Below, one piece after another: positions 7,732-16,306 of a stretch of 64,000 nt of DNA (its first letter is position 1; each line of letters begins with the position of its first letter). The position numbers and the translations under genes are program-made. This DNA comes from Dinoroseobacter sp013215265 (GTDB lineage Bacteria > Pseudomonadota > Alphaproteobacteria > Rhodobacterales > Rhodobacteraceae), in contig OY829366.1 in assembly GCA_963691755.1 (NCBI GenBank), positions 1,488,001 to 1,552,000 on the forward strand. Direction: 5' to 3'. The notes beneath the pieces were generated by a model. It did no database searches, was not told the origin of the DNA, and was given only the letters and a program-made list of their open reading frames with translations.

Positions 7732-9449
7732 ACTGTTTGCTTCGTTTGGTTCTTTGGGAGTTCAACGCGGAATACCGCGCCGCCCTCAGAACGGTTTTTA
7801 GCGCTGATATTGCCATTGTGGTCCGCCACGATACCAGCCGAGATCGTCAAGCCAAGCCCCATGCCTTGCCCACTCTCGCGTGTAGTGGCGAAAGGTTCAC
7901 GAAGCTCATCAAGGGATTTATTACCAAGTCCGTGGCCGGTATCCGCGACTTCAAACCAAACCAGATCGGATGTGCTGCCTGAGGCGATTTCAATTCGTTT
8001 CAGGCTGGCACTTTCAACAGCATCAAGCGCGTTGCGAACGAGGTTTGTTATTACTTGCTCGATACGAAGCTTATTTGCGACGAGGGGGTGTTTTGATTTT
8101 TGGGGATCAAACTCAACCTCGGCGGCGCGGGCGGAGATACTGGGTTCCAGCAACTCAAGCGCGTCTTGTATCGCCTCCACAAGATTAAATGTTTCGAAGC
8201 TGTCGCGACCTTTGCGGGAAAAGAACTTCAGTTGTTGCGTTATGCTTTCCATCCGCGCCACAAGCCCCTGCATTTTCTCGTTGAGCGGGGTCGGGCCTAC
8301 GGTCATCTCGGAGGCCGCGAGTTGATTGCGCATTGCAGCAATGGGCTGGCCAAGTTCATGGGTCACCGATGACGCAAGCTGGCCAAGGGCTGCCAGACGT
8401 CCTGCGCGTTCCAATTCAGTTTGCGTTTTCTGCAGGTTTGTTTCTGCGACGCGCCGCTCTTCGATCTCGATGGCCAGGCGCTCGTTGGCAAGTCGCAACT
8501 CTGTCTCTTCGCGTTCGGATCGTATCAAAGCGGTCCGCATCCTTCGAACCCTACTGACCTGGAAAGCGCTGAATGCCATCAGGATCACGGCGAGAAAAGT
8601 TCCAGTTGTCAGCCAGGCGCGCGTGGCGACCTGATCGTCTGGCGCAAAGAAATGCAGCGACCAGCTGTTTGGAAGATCGCCGGTTCTCAGATACAGCAAC
8701 TCCTCGCCACCAATGCTTGCCGTCTGCGCCGACGTGTCCGCAGCCCATGAAAGCGGATGAAGGGGTTCGGCGCCAAATTGGCGAGATGCTACGATCCTTT
8801 CGCGCTGACCATCGGAAAGAGCGCCAAGTGTACGGTAGCGCCAGGAGGGCTCTGATGCCAACAAAACGACACCATCTTCATTGGCCAGAATGATGCGTTC
8901 ACCTGAGGCCTGCCAATTGTCCTGTAATTCGGACAAATCAACCTTGATTGCAATTACACCCTCCGCACCTGTTTCGGGCGCGCGCACAGATGTCGCGTAG
9001 AAATAGCCGGGTATACCGGTTGTCGCACCTATGCCGTAAAACTCTCCGAGCTCGCCCCTCAGAGCCTCCTGGAAATACGGTCGAAAAGCATAGTTTTGCC
9101 CCTTGAAACTTGTTGGGCGCGCCGCGTTTGATGCGGAAACCGTCAGGCCTTGGCTGTTCATCAGGTAGATCGCATCGAGGCCGGCACTTTGTGCGAAGCG
9201 CGCCAGCCGACGGTCGAGTTCGCTGGAGTCTTGCGCATCGATGGTTTCTGTCACCACCGGGTCCTGCGACAGCAGAAACGGAAGATGCGCGAAGTGACGT
9301 ATCTCGGACAATAGTGTGTTGCGGTGAAGCGTCAGGCGTGCGGATGCCTTCTCAATCTCCTGCGATTTAAAATAGGCGATGGAGGCCCAGTGCAGACCTG
9401 CAGCCATCGAGGTGATGGCAATAAGCAACAGGATATAGATGGCACGCAT
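7728..9449 (-). CDS. dctB: DctB-like sensor histidine kinase
   Basis: A 573-residue membrane sensor kinase. An N-terminal helix (about residues 3-22) is followed by a long periplasmic double-PDC/Cache-type region including GIPGYFYATSVRAPE, as in DctB C4-dicarboxylate sensors. A second helix lies near residue 285, then a coiled-coil stretch. The HisKA box THELGQPIAAMRNQ carries the phosphorylated His. The HATPase domain has NLVRNALDAVE (N box), VADTGHGLG (G1) and GQGMGLGLTIS (G2). Its end overlaps the regulator start by ATGA, so kinase and regulator are coupled. No strong ribosome-binding sequence is seen before the ATG at 9449. Confidence 0.92.
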   Translation of the reverse strand: MRAIYILLLIAITSMAAGLHWASIAYFKSQEIEKASARLTLHRNTLLSEIRHFAHLPFLLSQDPVVTETIDAQDSSELDRRLARFAQSAGLDAIYLMNSQGLTVSASNAARPTSFKGQNYAFRPYFQEALRGELGEFYGIGATTGIPGYFYATSVRAPETGAEGVIAIKVDLSELQDNWQASGERIILANEDGVVLLASEPSWRYRTLGALSDGQRERIVASRQFGAEPLHPLSWAADTSAQTASIGGEELLYLRTGDLPNSWSLHFFAPDDQVATRAWLTTGTFLAVILMAFSAFQVSRVRRMRTALIRSEREETELRLANERLAIEIEERRVAETNLQKTQTELERAGRLAALGQLASSVTHELGQPIAAMRNQLAASEMTVGPTPLNEKMQGLVARMESITQQLKFFSRKGRDSFETFNLVEAIQDALELLEPSISARAAEVEFDPQKSKHPLVANKLRIEQVITNLVRNALDAVESASLKRIEIASGSTSDLVWFEVADTGHGLGNKSLDELREPFATTRESGQGMGLGLTISAGIVADHNGNISAKNRSEGGAVFRVELPKNQTKQTV

Positions 9450-9530
9450 GCGCGATTTCTGAGCGAAACTACGCGAAAAATCAATCAGAGCAGTGGGGTT
9501 TGCCCGTGGAGCCTTCAGGTCGGCGCGTCC

Positions 9531-10193
9531 TTAGGGGGTGGGCATTGCATCGAGCGTGTGTTCCAGTCCGCGTACGATGTGCTCTTCAAGGTACTTCGCC
9601 GCACTGTCTGCATCTCTGTTCAGCGCCGCCTCGAACATCTTGCGGTGCTCATCGACAGCTGCCTCGCCCCGATAGGTCAAAACAAGCATCTGGTACCTCA
9701 GGTATTTATCGTAGATGGTCGCATGCAGCTGCAGAAGGTTGCGTGAATTGCAGGCTCTGATCAGGGCGAGGTGGAACATCCAATCGTAGCGTTTCCAGGT
9801 TTCTTTCTGAGATGTGTCACCTGCGAGCAGTTTCTTTTCCATAAGGTGTAACTTGTGATGCGCAGCGACAAGATCGCCTTCCCAGTCGGTATCGCCATTT
9901 ATCACCGACGCGCGCAGCGCATCGCATTCCAAAAGAACCCTTAGATGGGTGATCTCGATTAGGTCTTCGCGAGATACTTGCGTTACAAAGAAGCCTCGTT
10001 GTTCTTCCGCCACGACAAATCCATCGCTGCTGAGACGATTTAAGGTTTCGCGCAGGGTGGAAACGCCTGTTTCATAACGGGATTTCAAAGCATCCAGCTT
10101 AAGCTTGCTTCCAGGCGCAAGCTCGCCAGCGATGATATCTCGCTTGATTGTTTCGTATGTCGATGTGCCGACCGTGTGTGAAGCGCCTCGCAT
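9531..10193 (-). CDS. GntR family transcriptional regulator (FCD subfamily)
   Basis: A 220-residue regulator with an N-terminal winged helix-turn-helix (IIAGELAPGSKLKLDALKSR, then VSTLRETLNRLSSDGFV at about residues 43-60) and a C-terminal FCD ligand-binding domain. The FCD metal-site pattern is visible as Asp in YDWMFH, His in FHLALIRAC and His in VDEHRKMFEA. Start at 10193 after CGAGGAG. It is transcribed divergently from the Gfo/Idh/MocA-TRAP operon across a 191-base AT-rich gap that contains a perfect palindrome, so it is the natural candidate repressor of that operon. It could also affect the adjacent dctBD genes. Confidence 0.9.
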   Translation of the reverse strand: MRGASHTVGTSTYETIKRDIIAGELAPGSKLKLDALKSRYETGVSTLRETLNRLSSDGFVVAEEQRGFFVTQVSREDLIEITHLRVLLECDALRASVINGDTDWEGDLVAAHHKLHLMEKKLLAGDTSQKETWKRYDWMFHLALIRACNSRNLLQLHATIYDKYLRYQMLVLTYRGEAAVDEHRKMFEAALNRDADSAAKYLEEHIVRGLEHTLDAMPTP

Positions 10194-10282
10194 TTGGCTC
10201 CTCGGGAATTTTTAACTTTGTCAGATCAGTAGCATTATGGCTGCCTAAGCTCAATTAATGCACAAAATATGATGAAAAGTAA

Positions 10283-10295
10283 AATATCTGATATT
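10283..10295. promoter_or_regulatory. palindrome, candidate GntR operator
   Basis: The 13-bp perfect palindrome AATATC-T-GATATT lies in the divergent gap between the GntR gene and the rightward catabolic operon, about 90 bases from each start. The surroundings are AT-rich and promoter-like. Assignment to GntR is an inference from position. Confidence 0.4.
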
Positions 10296-10384
10296 ATTGA
10301 TTTTGTCGATTAATGTCCCTAACGTTCCCGAGGTACTGCGATTCCCTTTCAAAAGGGTGCGCAGACAGGGAGGGAAAGATACGA

Positions 10385-11464
10385 ATGTCGCTATCTGCGA
10401 TTAAAGCCGAGCCTTCGATGGCGTCATCGGTCACTCGGCTCGCTATTGTTGGGCTTGGGCTTGTCGGCCAAAGGCATGCGACAGCTATTGGCTCTGTTGC
10501 GGATGTCGAACTCGTTGCAGTCGTGGACCAAAGTGAGTCCGCACAGTCGATGGCGGTTGAATTCGGTGTTCCTTGCTTTGCAGATATGCTGGAGATGATT
10601 GCTTCGTTGAATCCCGATGGGGTCATATTGGCGACCCCAACGCGGCTGCACTCGGAACAGGCGCTTGCATGCATTGAAGCAGGTATTCCTGTTCTTGTAG
10701 AAAAGCCCCTTTCCGATGATCTTATCAGCGCGCAGGAATTGGTCGGTGCTGCCAAGGCGGCAGATGTCACGGTGTTGGTGGGACACCATCGCAGGCACAA
10801 CCCGATTATCAAGAAGGCCCATTCAATGATAGCCGAGGGCAGCATCGGCAAAGTGCGTGCAGTGCACGCTTCTTGCTGGTTCTATAAGCCCGACGATTAT
10901 TTCGATAAGGCACCTTGGCGCAAACTCAAAGGCGCTGGGCCGATCTCTGTGAACCTAGTCCATGATGTTGATCTGATCCGTCATCTGTGCGGTGAAGTGG
11001 TCACGGTTCAGGCACATGCTGCCTCGTCCGAGCGTGGCTTTGAAAACGAAGACGTCGCGGGCGCTCTCTTGCAGTTTGAAAACGGAGCGATTGGGACAAT
11101 CACTGTCTCTGACAGTATCGTGGCACCTTGGAGCTGGGAAATGACCTCCAAGGAGTACCCGATCTATCCTGCGACGGATCAATCGAGCTATATGATCGGC
11201 GGAAGCGAGGGATCATTGTCGATCCCGGACCTGACACTTTGGACCCATCCTGGCGGACGGGACTGGTGGAGCCCGATATCAGCCACCGCGATGCCAGGAG
11301 ATACCTCCGACCCGCTCGTCAACCAGATCGCGCATTTTGCACAAGTTATCTCAGGAACATCTGAACCCCTTGTTTCGGGCGAAGAAGGACTTCGAACGTT
11401 GCAAGTTGTCGATGCCATTCAACGGTCTTCAGAGACCGGAGAAACCATCCGACTGGAGCCATAG
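10385..11464 (+). CDS. Gfo/Idh/MocA family oxidoreductase (first of three)
   Basis: A 359-residue NAD(P)-dependent dehydrogenase of the Gfo/Idh/MocA family, which oxidises sugars or cyclitols. The Rossmann motif IVGLGLVGQRH is at about residues 18-28. The EKP motif with the catalytic-region Lys is seen as VEKPLSDD (about 111), followed by VGHHRRHNP. NLVHDVDLIRHLCG matches the substrate/dimer region with conserved Asp and His. The start is set at 10385, which follows GGGAGGGAAAG, rather than at the in-frame ATG 24 codons upstream. First gene of an operon that continues through a TRAP importer, two more paralogues and a dehydroshikimate dehydratase-like gene. Confidence 0.9.
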   Translation: MSLSAIKAEPSMASSVTRLAIVGLGLVGQRHATAIGSVADVELVAVVDQSESAQSMAVEFGVPCFADMLEMIASLNPDGVILATPTRLHSEQALACIEAGIPVLVEKPLSDDLISAQELVGAAKAADVTVLVGHHRRHNPIIKKAHSMIAEGSIGKVRAVHASCWFYKPDDYFDKAPWRKLKGAGPISVNLVHDVDLIRHLCGEVVTVQAHAASSERGFENEDVAGALLQFENGAIGTITVSDSIVAPWSWEMTSKEYPIYPATDQSSYMIGGSEGSLSIPDLTLWTHPGGRDWWSPISATAMPGDTSDPLVNQIAHFAQVISGTSEPLVSGEEGLRTLQVVDAIQRSSETGETIRLEP

Positions 11465-11533
11465 CCGAAACAAAACTCCAGTCACAAAGAAAAGGCGCTT
11501 AGATCGGCGCTAAACACCTTAGGGAGGAAAAAA

Positions 11534-12541
11534 ATGATCATGAAACTCACTCGTCGTGCCGCACTTGGCTCAATCGCCGCAGCGGGGCTCGCATTTGGTG
11601 CAGCAGCACCGAGCTTCGCCGCAGACATGACCTTTACTCTGGCGACCTCGGGCTCCGAAACCGACCAGCGGTCCGTTGCAATGGCAAGCGTGTTTGCTCC
11701 AATGGTTGCAGGCTTTGCTGACTATCAGCCCGGTTACAACGGCACACTCTTTGCGCAAGGCACCGAACTGGAAGCCATCGCGCGTGGCAACCTGACCATG
11801 TCGATCGCTTCGGCTCAGGAACTGGCACAGTTCTTCCCAGAGTTCTCGATCTTCGCGACCGGTTACGTTCATCAGGACGCGGCGCATCAGGTACGCGTTT
11901 TCAACGATCCGCTCATGGACCCCTTCAAGCAAAAGGTTGAAGACGAACTTGGCGTTAAGCTTCTGTCGGTCATGTATCTTGGTCGTCGTCACGTAAACCT
12001 GCGTCAGACACGTGAAGAGCTGGATGTTCAGACCCCGGCAGACCTTGCTGGCGTCAACCTGCGTATGCCAGGCACCGACGCATGGCAGTTCCTAGGCGCG
12101 GCGCTGGGCGCATCGCCAACACCGCTGGCATTCTCCGAAGTCTACACTTCGCTATCGACAGGTGCTGTCGATGGTCAGGACAACCCACTGCCAACCGTTG
12201 TGGATCAGAAGTTCTATGAAGTGACCAAGCAGATCGCTCTGACCTCGCACCTTGTTGACCTCAACTACATCGCGTTTTCGCTTGAAACTTGGAACAGCCT
12301 GACTGCTGATCAGCAGTTGACTGTACAGCGAGCAGCGGACGCCGCAGCAGCCTATGGTCGTCTGAAGCAGCTGGACAAAGAGAACAATCTGGCTGACTTT
12401 ATCCGGAGCCAGGGCGTAGAGATCTACACTCCTGATCTCGCAGCGTTCCGTGAGCACGTTCAGGGTCAGTATGCTGGTTCCGAAGTGGCGGCGAGCTGGC
12501 CAGAAGGTGTGTTGGATCGCATCAACGCACTGGGCAACTAA
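11534..12541 (+). CDS. TRAP transporter substrate-binding protein (DctP family)
   Basis: A 335-residue periplasmic binding protein with a Tat/Sec-like signal (KLTRRAALGSIAAAGLAFGA, cleavage near SFA-A). The mature part has the DctP signatures LAGVNLRMPGTDAWQFLGAA, with the carboxylate-binding Arg, and TGAVDGQDNPLP. The ATG follows a near-perfect AGGGAGG by 6 bases, so high expression is expected. It delivers substrate to the small and large permeases encoded next. From the operon, the ligand may be a cyclic polyol acid such as quinate or shikimate; this is inference only. Confidence 0.92.
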   Translation: MIMKLTRRAALGSIAAAGLAFGAAAPSFAADMTFTLATSGSETDQRSVAMASVFAPMVAGFADYQPGYNGTLFAQGTELEAIARGNLTMSIASAQELAQFFPEFSIFATGYVHQDAAHQVRVFNDPLMDPFKQKVEDELGVKLLSVMYLGRRHVNLRQTREELDVQTPADLAGVNLRMPGTDAWQFLGAALGASPTPLAFSEVYTSLSTGAVDGQDNPLPTVVDQKFYEVTKQIALTSHLVDLNYIAFSLETWNSLTADQQLTVQRAADAAAAYGRLKQLDKENNLADFIRSQGVEIYTPDLAAFREHVQGQYAGSEVAASWPEGVLDRINALGN

Positions 12542-12577
12542 GCCGACTAAACTGCGAAAATACCGGGAGAGCCTGAC

Positions 12578-13186
12578 ATGAAAAATTTGTTCAAATGGTT
12601 CTCCCGTACAACAGAGTTTATCGCCGCGCTTATGCTCGCGGCGATATTTGTTACTTTCCTCATCCAGATCTTTTCCCGTTACGCGGCCAAGATCGCTTGG
12701 ATGATGCCTATCCCACCGATCTCAGACTGGATGGCATCACTTCAGCCAATCGGCTGGACCGTGAACCTAATCTCGCTGATCTGGGTGTGGGCCGTGTTCT
12801 TTGGCTGCGCCTTCATTGTGCGCGAACGTGATCACGTCACCTTCGACATTTTATATCTTTCGCTGCCGCGCGCTGGACGCCGCATCCTTGCCTATCTCAG
12901 TTCGGCTGGGATTGTTGTTGCGATGCTGTATGCGCTTCCAGCCATGTGGGACGTGGTGTTTGACAATCGGCTGATGGAATTGAAAAAGATTCAAACCCTT
13001 CGTATCCCGATCACTGGCGATCAGATTGCCATCAAATGGCTATTTGCATCGGTTGTGCTTTTGATGGTTGTCGCCATCATAAGGTATTCATGGCAAATCG
13101 TGACCATTACCCGAGACGGTCCTCCGACAGGAGAGATCGAGGAAATTGTCGCAAGTTCCTCCGCTATTGAGGAGCTTGACCAATGA
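12578..13186 (+). CDS. TRAP transporter small permease (DctQ family)
   Basis: A 202-residue membrane protein with four hydrophobic helices (approximately residues 13-35, 60-82, 100-122 and 146-170). The DctQ motif FFGCAFIVRERDHVTFDI is centred near residue 85. It begins 36 bases after the binding-protein stop with a GGGAGAG ribosome-binding site, and its stop overlaps the large-permease start by ATGA. It differs clearly in sequence from the DctQ encoded at 4604-5227, so the two TRAP systems are not a recent duplication. Confidence 0.9.
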   Translation: MKNLFKWFSRTTEFIAALMLAAIFVTFLIQIFSRYAAKIAWMMPIPPISDWMASLQPIGWTVNLISLIWVWAVFFGCAFIVRERDHVTFDILYLSLPRAGRRILAYLSSAGIVVAMLYALPAMWDVVFDNRLMELKKIQTLRIPITGDQIAIKWLFASVVLLMVVAIIRYSWQIVTITRDGPPTGEIEEIVASSSAIEELDQ

Positions 13187-14478
13187 GCATTGAACTAATC
13201 ATGGGCCTTGCTGCCCTTTTCGGAATGGCTGCAATTGGCACTCCGGTCGCCTTTGCAATATTCATTGGTGTCATCGTATATCTCGGCGTTGCAGGCCAGG
13301 ACCTGGCCATCGCCGGTGAGACCATGGTGCAGAGGCTGTTTGACGGTTTTCTTTTGCTGGCCGTGCCGCTTTTCATCGTCTCAGCAAATATCATGAATGC
13401 GGGTTCTATTTCGGACCGGCTTCTGAATTTCTGTATCGCAGTTGTCGGACGCTTCCGCGGGGGTATGGGGCATGTAAATGTCGTCGCCTCCCTGATCTTT
13501 TCCGGCATGTCGGGCTCTGCGGTCGCGGACGCTGCGGGTATCGGCAAGATCATCATTGAAATGATGGTCAAGAGTGGGAAGTACACGCGCGGTTACGCTG
13601 CTGCGATCACTGCGGCCACGGCGACAATCGGACCGATCATCCCACCGTCCATCCCGATGGTTATCTATGCTCTCGTGTCAGGCGCTTCCGTTAAAGACCT
13701 GTTCCTCGGGGGTATCGTACCCGGCCTTCTGATGGGATTTGTGCTGATGGGAATGAATACGCTCATTTCGCATCGACGTAATTTTGGTGCGGAAGAACCC
13801 GTGCCGTTTCGAGAATTACCTGCTTTGACGGTAAGAGCGACGCCTGCGCTGCTCATGCCCTTTATCCTGCTCTACTGTCTCTACAGTGGCATCACCACGC
13901 CAACCGAGGCAGCAGCCATCGCAGCGCTTTACGCGTTGATTATCGCTGCAGGTCTTTACCGTGCCATCAGCGTCCGGAACCTTTATCAGGTCTTTGTCGA
14001 GAGCGCCCGCTCAGCGGCTTCGGTCGGGTTGGTAATCGGGGCCTCCATGATCCTTACTTACGTGGTGGTTCAGGAGAACATCCCCCAGGCTTTGTCCGCG
14101 TCACTTGCGGGTGCCGATATCCATCCGCTGGTCTTCCTTATCCTGATCAATTTGCTCGTTCTGCTTCTCGGATGCATTCTGGATGCAACGGTTATCATTC
14201 TGGTTATCGTGCCGCTCTTCATCCCCACGACTGAGGCACTTGGGATTGATCTGGTGCATTTCGGGGTTCTGATCGTCGTCAACTCAATGATCGGATTGAT
14301 CACGCCACCTTATGGAATCCTTCTGTTTGTTATCAATGCAGTGACCGGGATTCCGCTCAAGGAAATCATCCGCGAAATCTGGGCGTTCCTAGCGGTGCTC
14401 ATCGCGGCATTGCTGGTGATGATCCTCGTGCCAGAGATCGTTCTTTGGCTGCCGCGCATGTTCGGATATCAGGGGTAG
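13183..14478 (+). CDS. TRAP transporter large permease (DctM family)
   Basis: A 431-residue polytopic transport subunit of usual DctM length. Family stretches are GMSGSAVADAAGIGKI, ATIGPIIPPSIPMVIYA, GITTPTEAAAIAALYAL and GLITPPYGILLFV. Translation is coupled to the small permease (4-base overlap), and the second Gfo/Idh/MocA gene starts 3 bases after its stop. It completes the second TRAP importer of the window. Confidence 0.93.
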   Translation: MSIELIMGLAALFGMAAIGTPVAFAIFIGVIVYLGVAGQDLAIAGETMVQRLFDGFLLLAVPLFIVSANIMNAGSISDRLLNFCIAVVGRFRGGMGHVNVVASLIFSGMSGSAVADAAGIGKIIIEMMVKSGKYTRGYAAAITAATATIGPIIPPSIPMVIYALVSGASVKDLFLGGIVPGLLMGFVLMGMNTLISHRRNFGAEEPVPFRELPALTVRATPALLMPFILLYCLYSGITTPTEAAAIAALYALIIAAGLYRAISVRNLYQVFVESARSAASVGLVIGASMILTYVVVQENIPQALSASLAGADIHPLVFLILINLLVLLLGCILDATVIILVIVPLFIPTTEALGIDLVHFGVLIVVNSMIGLITPPYGILLFVINAVTGIPLKEIIREIWAFLAVLIAALLVMILVPEIVLWLPRMFGYQG

Positions 14479-14481
14479 AAA

Positions 14482-15663
14482 ATGTGGAAGGGTGAGCCGT
14501 TCCGTGTCGGTTTGATCGGAACCGGACGCATAAGTTCTATCTACCTGAAAAACTGCGCCAGCTTCCCCGAGATCGACGTTGTTGCCTGTGCCAGCCTGAA
14601 CCGAGCCGAGGCTGAGGCGCAAGCCAAAGCCTTTGGTGTCCCGCGTGTGTGTAGCGTGGAAGATGTTTTGAGCGATCCAAATATTGACGCAATCCTCAAC
14701 CTTACCATTCCGGCAGCTCACGCTGAGATATGCGAAAGAGCACTTGCCGCCGGCAAACACGTTTATTCCGAGAAACCGCTGGCCACGTCATTGGAAGACG
14801 CAAGGGGCGTGCTCGACAGCGCGGCAGATAAGGGACTGCTGGTTGGCAATGCCCCTGATACCTTTCTGGGCGGGCGCTGGCAGACAGTTCGAAAGCTTAT
14901 TGACGATGGTCTGATCGGGAAACCCATTGGTGCGATGGCCTTTGTTGGAACGCGTGGAGTTGAGCGGCACAATCCAAACCCTGATTTCTACTATCAACAT
15001 GGCGGGGGGCCTCTGCTTGACCTTGGTCCTTATTACCTGACGGCGATGGTGTTTCTGCTCGGCCCTATCGCGCGCGTGTCAGGTGCCGGGCGGCGCAGTT
15101 TTGACACACGAACGATTGAGTTTGGTCCGCGCCATGGCGAAGAAATACCCGTTGAAGTCGAGACCCACTCGCTTTCAACGATCGAGTTTGAAAGCGGTGC
15201 CATCGCGTCGATGACTATAAGTTTTGATATTTGGGACAGCGATACGCCGCGCTTTGAGGTTTATGGCGAAAGCGGAACGATTTGCATTCCTGATCCTGAC
15301 CCGGTGCACGGTGCCAATATATTTGGTGGCCCAATCTGGTACCGCACGCGTGCTCAGTCGCGTTGGGAGGTGCAGCCGCGTCCTCAGGGCCGAGATGAAT
15401 GGTTGGTGGCCGAGAATGCACACAGCTACAACGACGACAGCCGGGGGCTCGGTCTTCTCGATCTGGCGTATGCGTCGCGTGAGGGGCGGCAACCTCGGGC
15501 AAGTGGTGAATTAGCCTACCATGTGCTTGAGGCCATGCAGGGTATTTTGAGTGCGCCGGAACGCGGAGGGTATGTGGACCTTCTTAGTTCCTGTCAGGTT
15601 CCCGATCCTCTTCCAGTCCAATTTCCGTCCGAACGCGTCGTGGAGATGTCGAATGCCAGTTGA
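14482..15663 (+). CDS. Gfo/Idh/MocA family oxidoreductase (second of three)
   Basis: A 393-residue NAD(P)-dependent dehydrogenase. The nucleotide-binding motif VGLIGTGRISSIY is at residues 9-21, the EKP motif is in VYSEKPLATSLED (about 96), and the substrate-side segment HGGGPLLDLGPYYL is near residue 175. It starts 3 bases after dctM. Its 3' end overlaps the next gene by 11 bases. With two paralogues in the operon, stepwise oxidation/reduction of a cyclic polyol is plausible, but the substrate is unknown. Confidence 0.9.
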   Translation: MWKGEPFRVGLIGTGRISSIYLKNCASFPEIDVVACASLNRAEAEAQAKAFGVPRVCSVEDVLSDPNIDAILNLTIPAAHAEICERALAAGKHVYSEKPLATSLEDARGVLDSAADKGLLVGNAPDTFLGGRWQTVRKLIDDGLIGKPIGAMAFVGTRGVERHNPNPDFYYQHGGGPLLDLGPYYLTAMVFLLGPIARVSGAGRRSFDTRTIEFGPRHGEEIPVEVETHSLSTIEFESGAIASMTISFDIWDSDTPRFEVYGESGTICIPDPDPVHGANIFGGPIWYRTRAQSRWEVQPRPQGRDEWLVAENAHSYNDDSRGLGLLDLAYASREGRQPRASGELAYHVLEAMQGILSAPERGGYVDLLSSCQVPDPLPVQFPSERVVEMSNAS

Positions 15664-16306
15664 AACGCTTGAATTCGCAGAACCCTTCTTTGAGGTCACC
15701 CTTGTGGCTGGCGAACCGACCTACAACATCTCAGGGCGTGCGATTGCCTTGAACCTTGGCGAAACCTCGTTTCGGGTTTCAAACCAGACGATACCGCCGT
15801 TGCAGTCGGCTATTGTGCACGATGCGCTAATTGCAGAGGCTGGATTTGTTTTGCTCATACAGCAGCTCAATGATGATCTCTCGGACGATGCTCTGATGGA
15901 GCAGATACGAGCGTTCTGGCCCTCTGCCTTCGACGTACGCGGTGAAGAGCGTTTGCGAGGGATTGGGCACTACATGTCGCCAAAAACCTGGGTCGGTCAG
16001 TTTGGGTTCACCATGTACCATTCAGCGACCGTCCCATTGAATGTGGGTCTTCACAAAGATCACGACTTTTGCCCGGTTCCGGGGTTTCGCGAGGTTCACA
16101 CGCAGGTTCTTGGATTCGGTAAAATGCAACAATGCCATGAGAAGGATATAGCGACGCTTTACCTCGAAGAGCCAATGGCGCCCGGCACTACGCACCGCCC
16201 GATGTATGATGCTGACGGGAATTATCCCTGGCATCAGTTCGAGACGATCACGCCGTCTGTGTTTCTGGCAGTAGAGATGCTTCCTGAAGGGGCGACACCA
16301 CCATGA
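15653..16306 (+). CDS. unrecognised histidine-rich, cupin-like protein
   Basis: A 217-residue protein of no family I can name with certainty. The ATG at 15653 (MPVETLEF) lies within the end of the previous gene, an 11-base overlap, and is preferred over an in-frame start 34 codons upstream that would overlap far more. The centre carries many potential metal ligands: LHKDHDF (about 143-149), EVHTQV, QQCHEKD and later YPWHQFET. Together with beta-rich composition these suggest a cupin-type metal-binding fold. Its stop overlaps the next Gfo/Idh/MocA gene by ATGA, so it is an integral member of the operon, perhaps an epimerase/isomerase or binding accessory. Function unknown. Confidence 0.75.
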   Translation: MPVETLEFAEPFFEVTLVAGEPTYNISGRAIALNLGETSFRVSNQTIPPLQSAIVHDALIAEAGFVLLIQQLNDDLSDDALMEQIRAFWPSAFDVRGEERLRGIGHYMSPKTWVGQFGFTMYHSATVPLNVGLHKDHDFCPVPGFREVHTQVLGFGKMQQCHEKDIATLYLEEPMAPGTTHRPMYDADGNYPWHQFETITPSVFLAVEMLPEGATPP

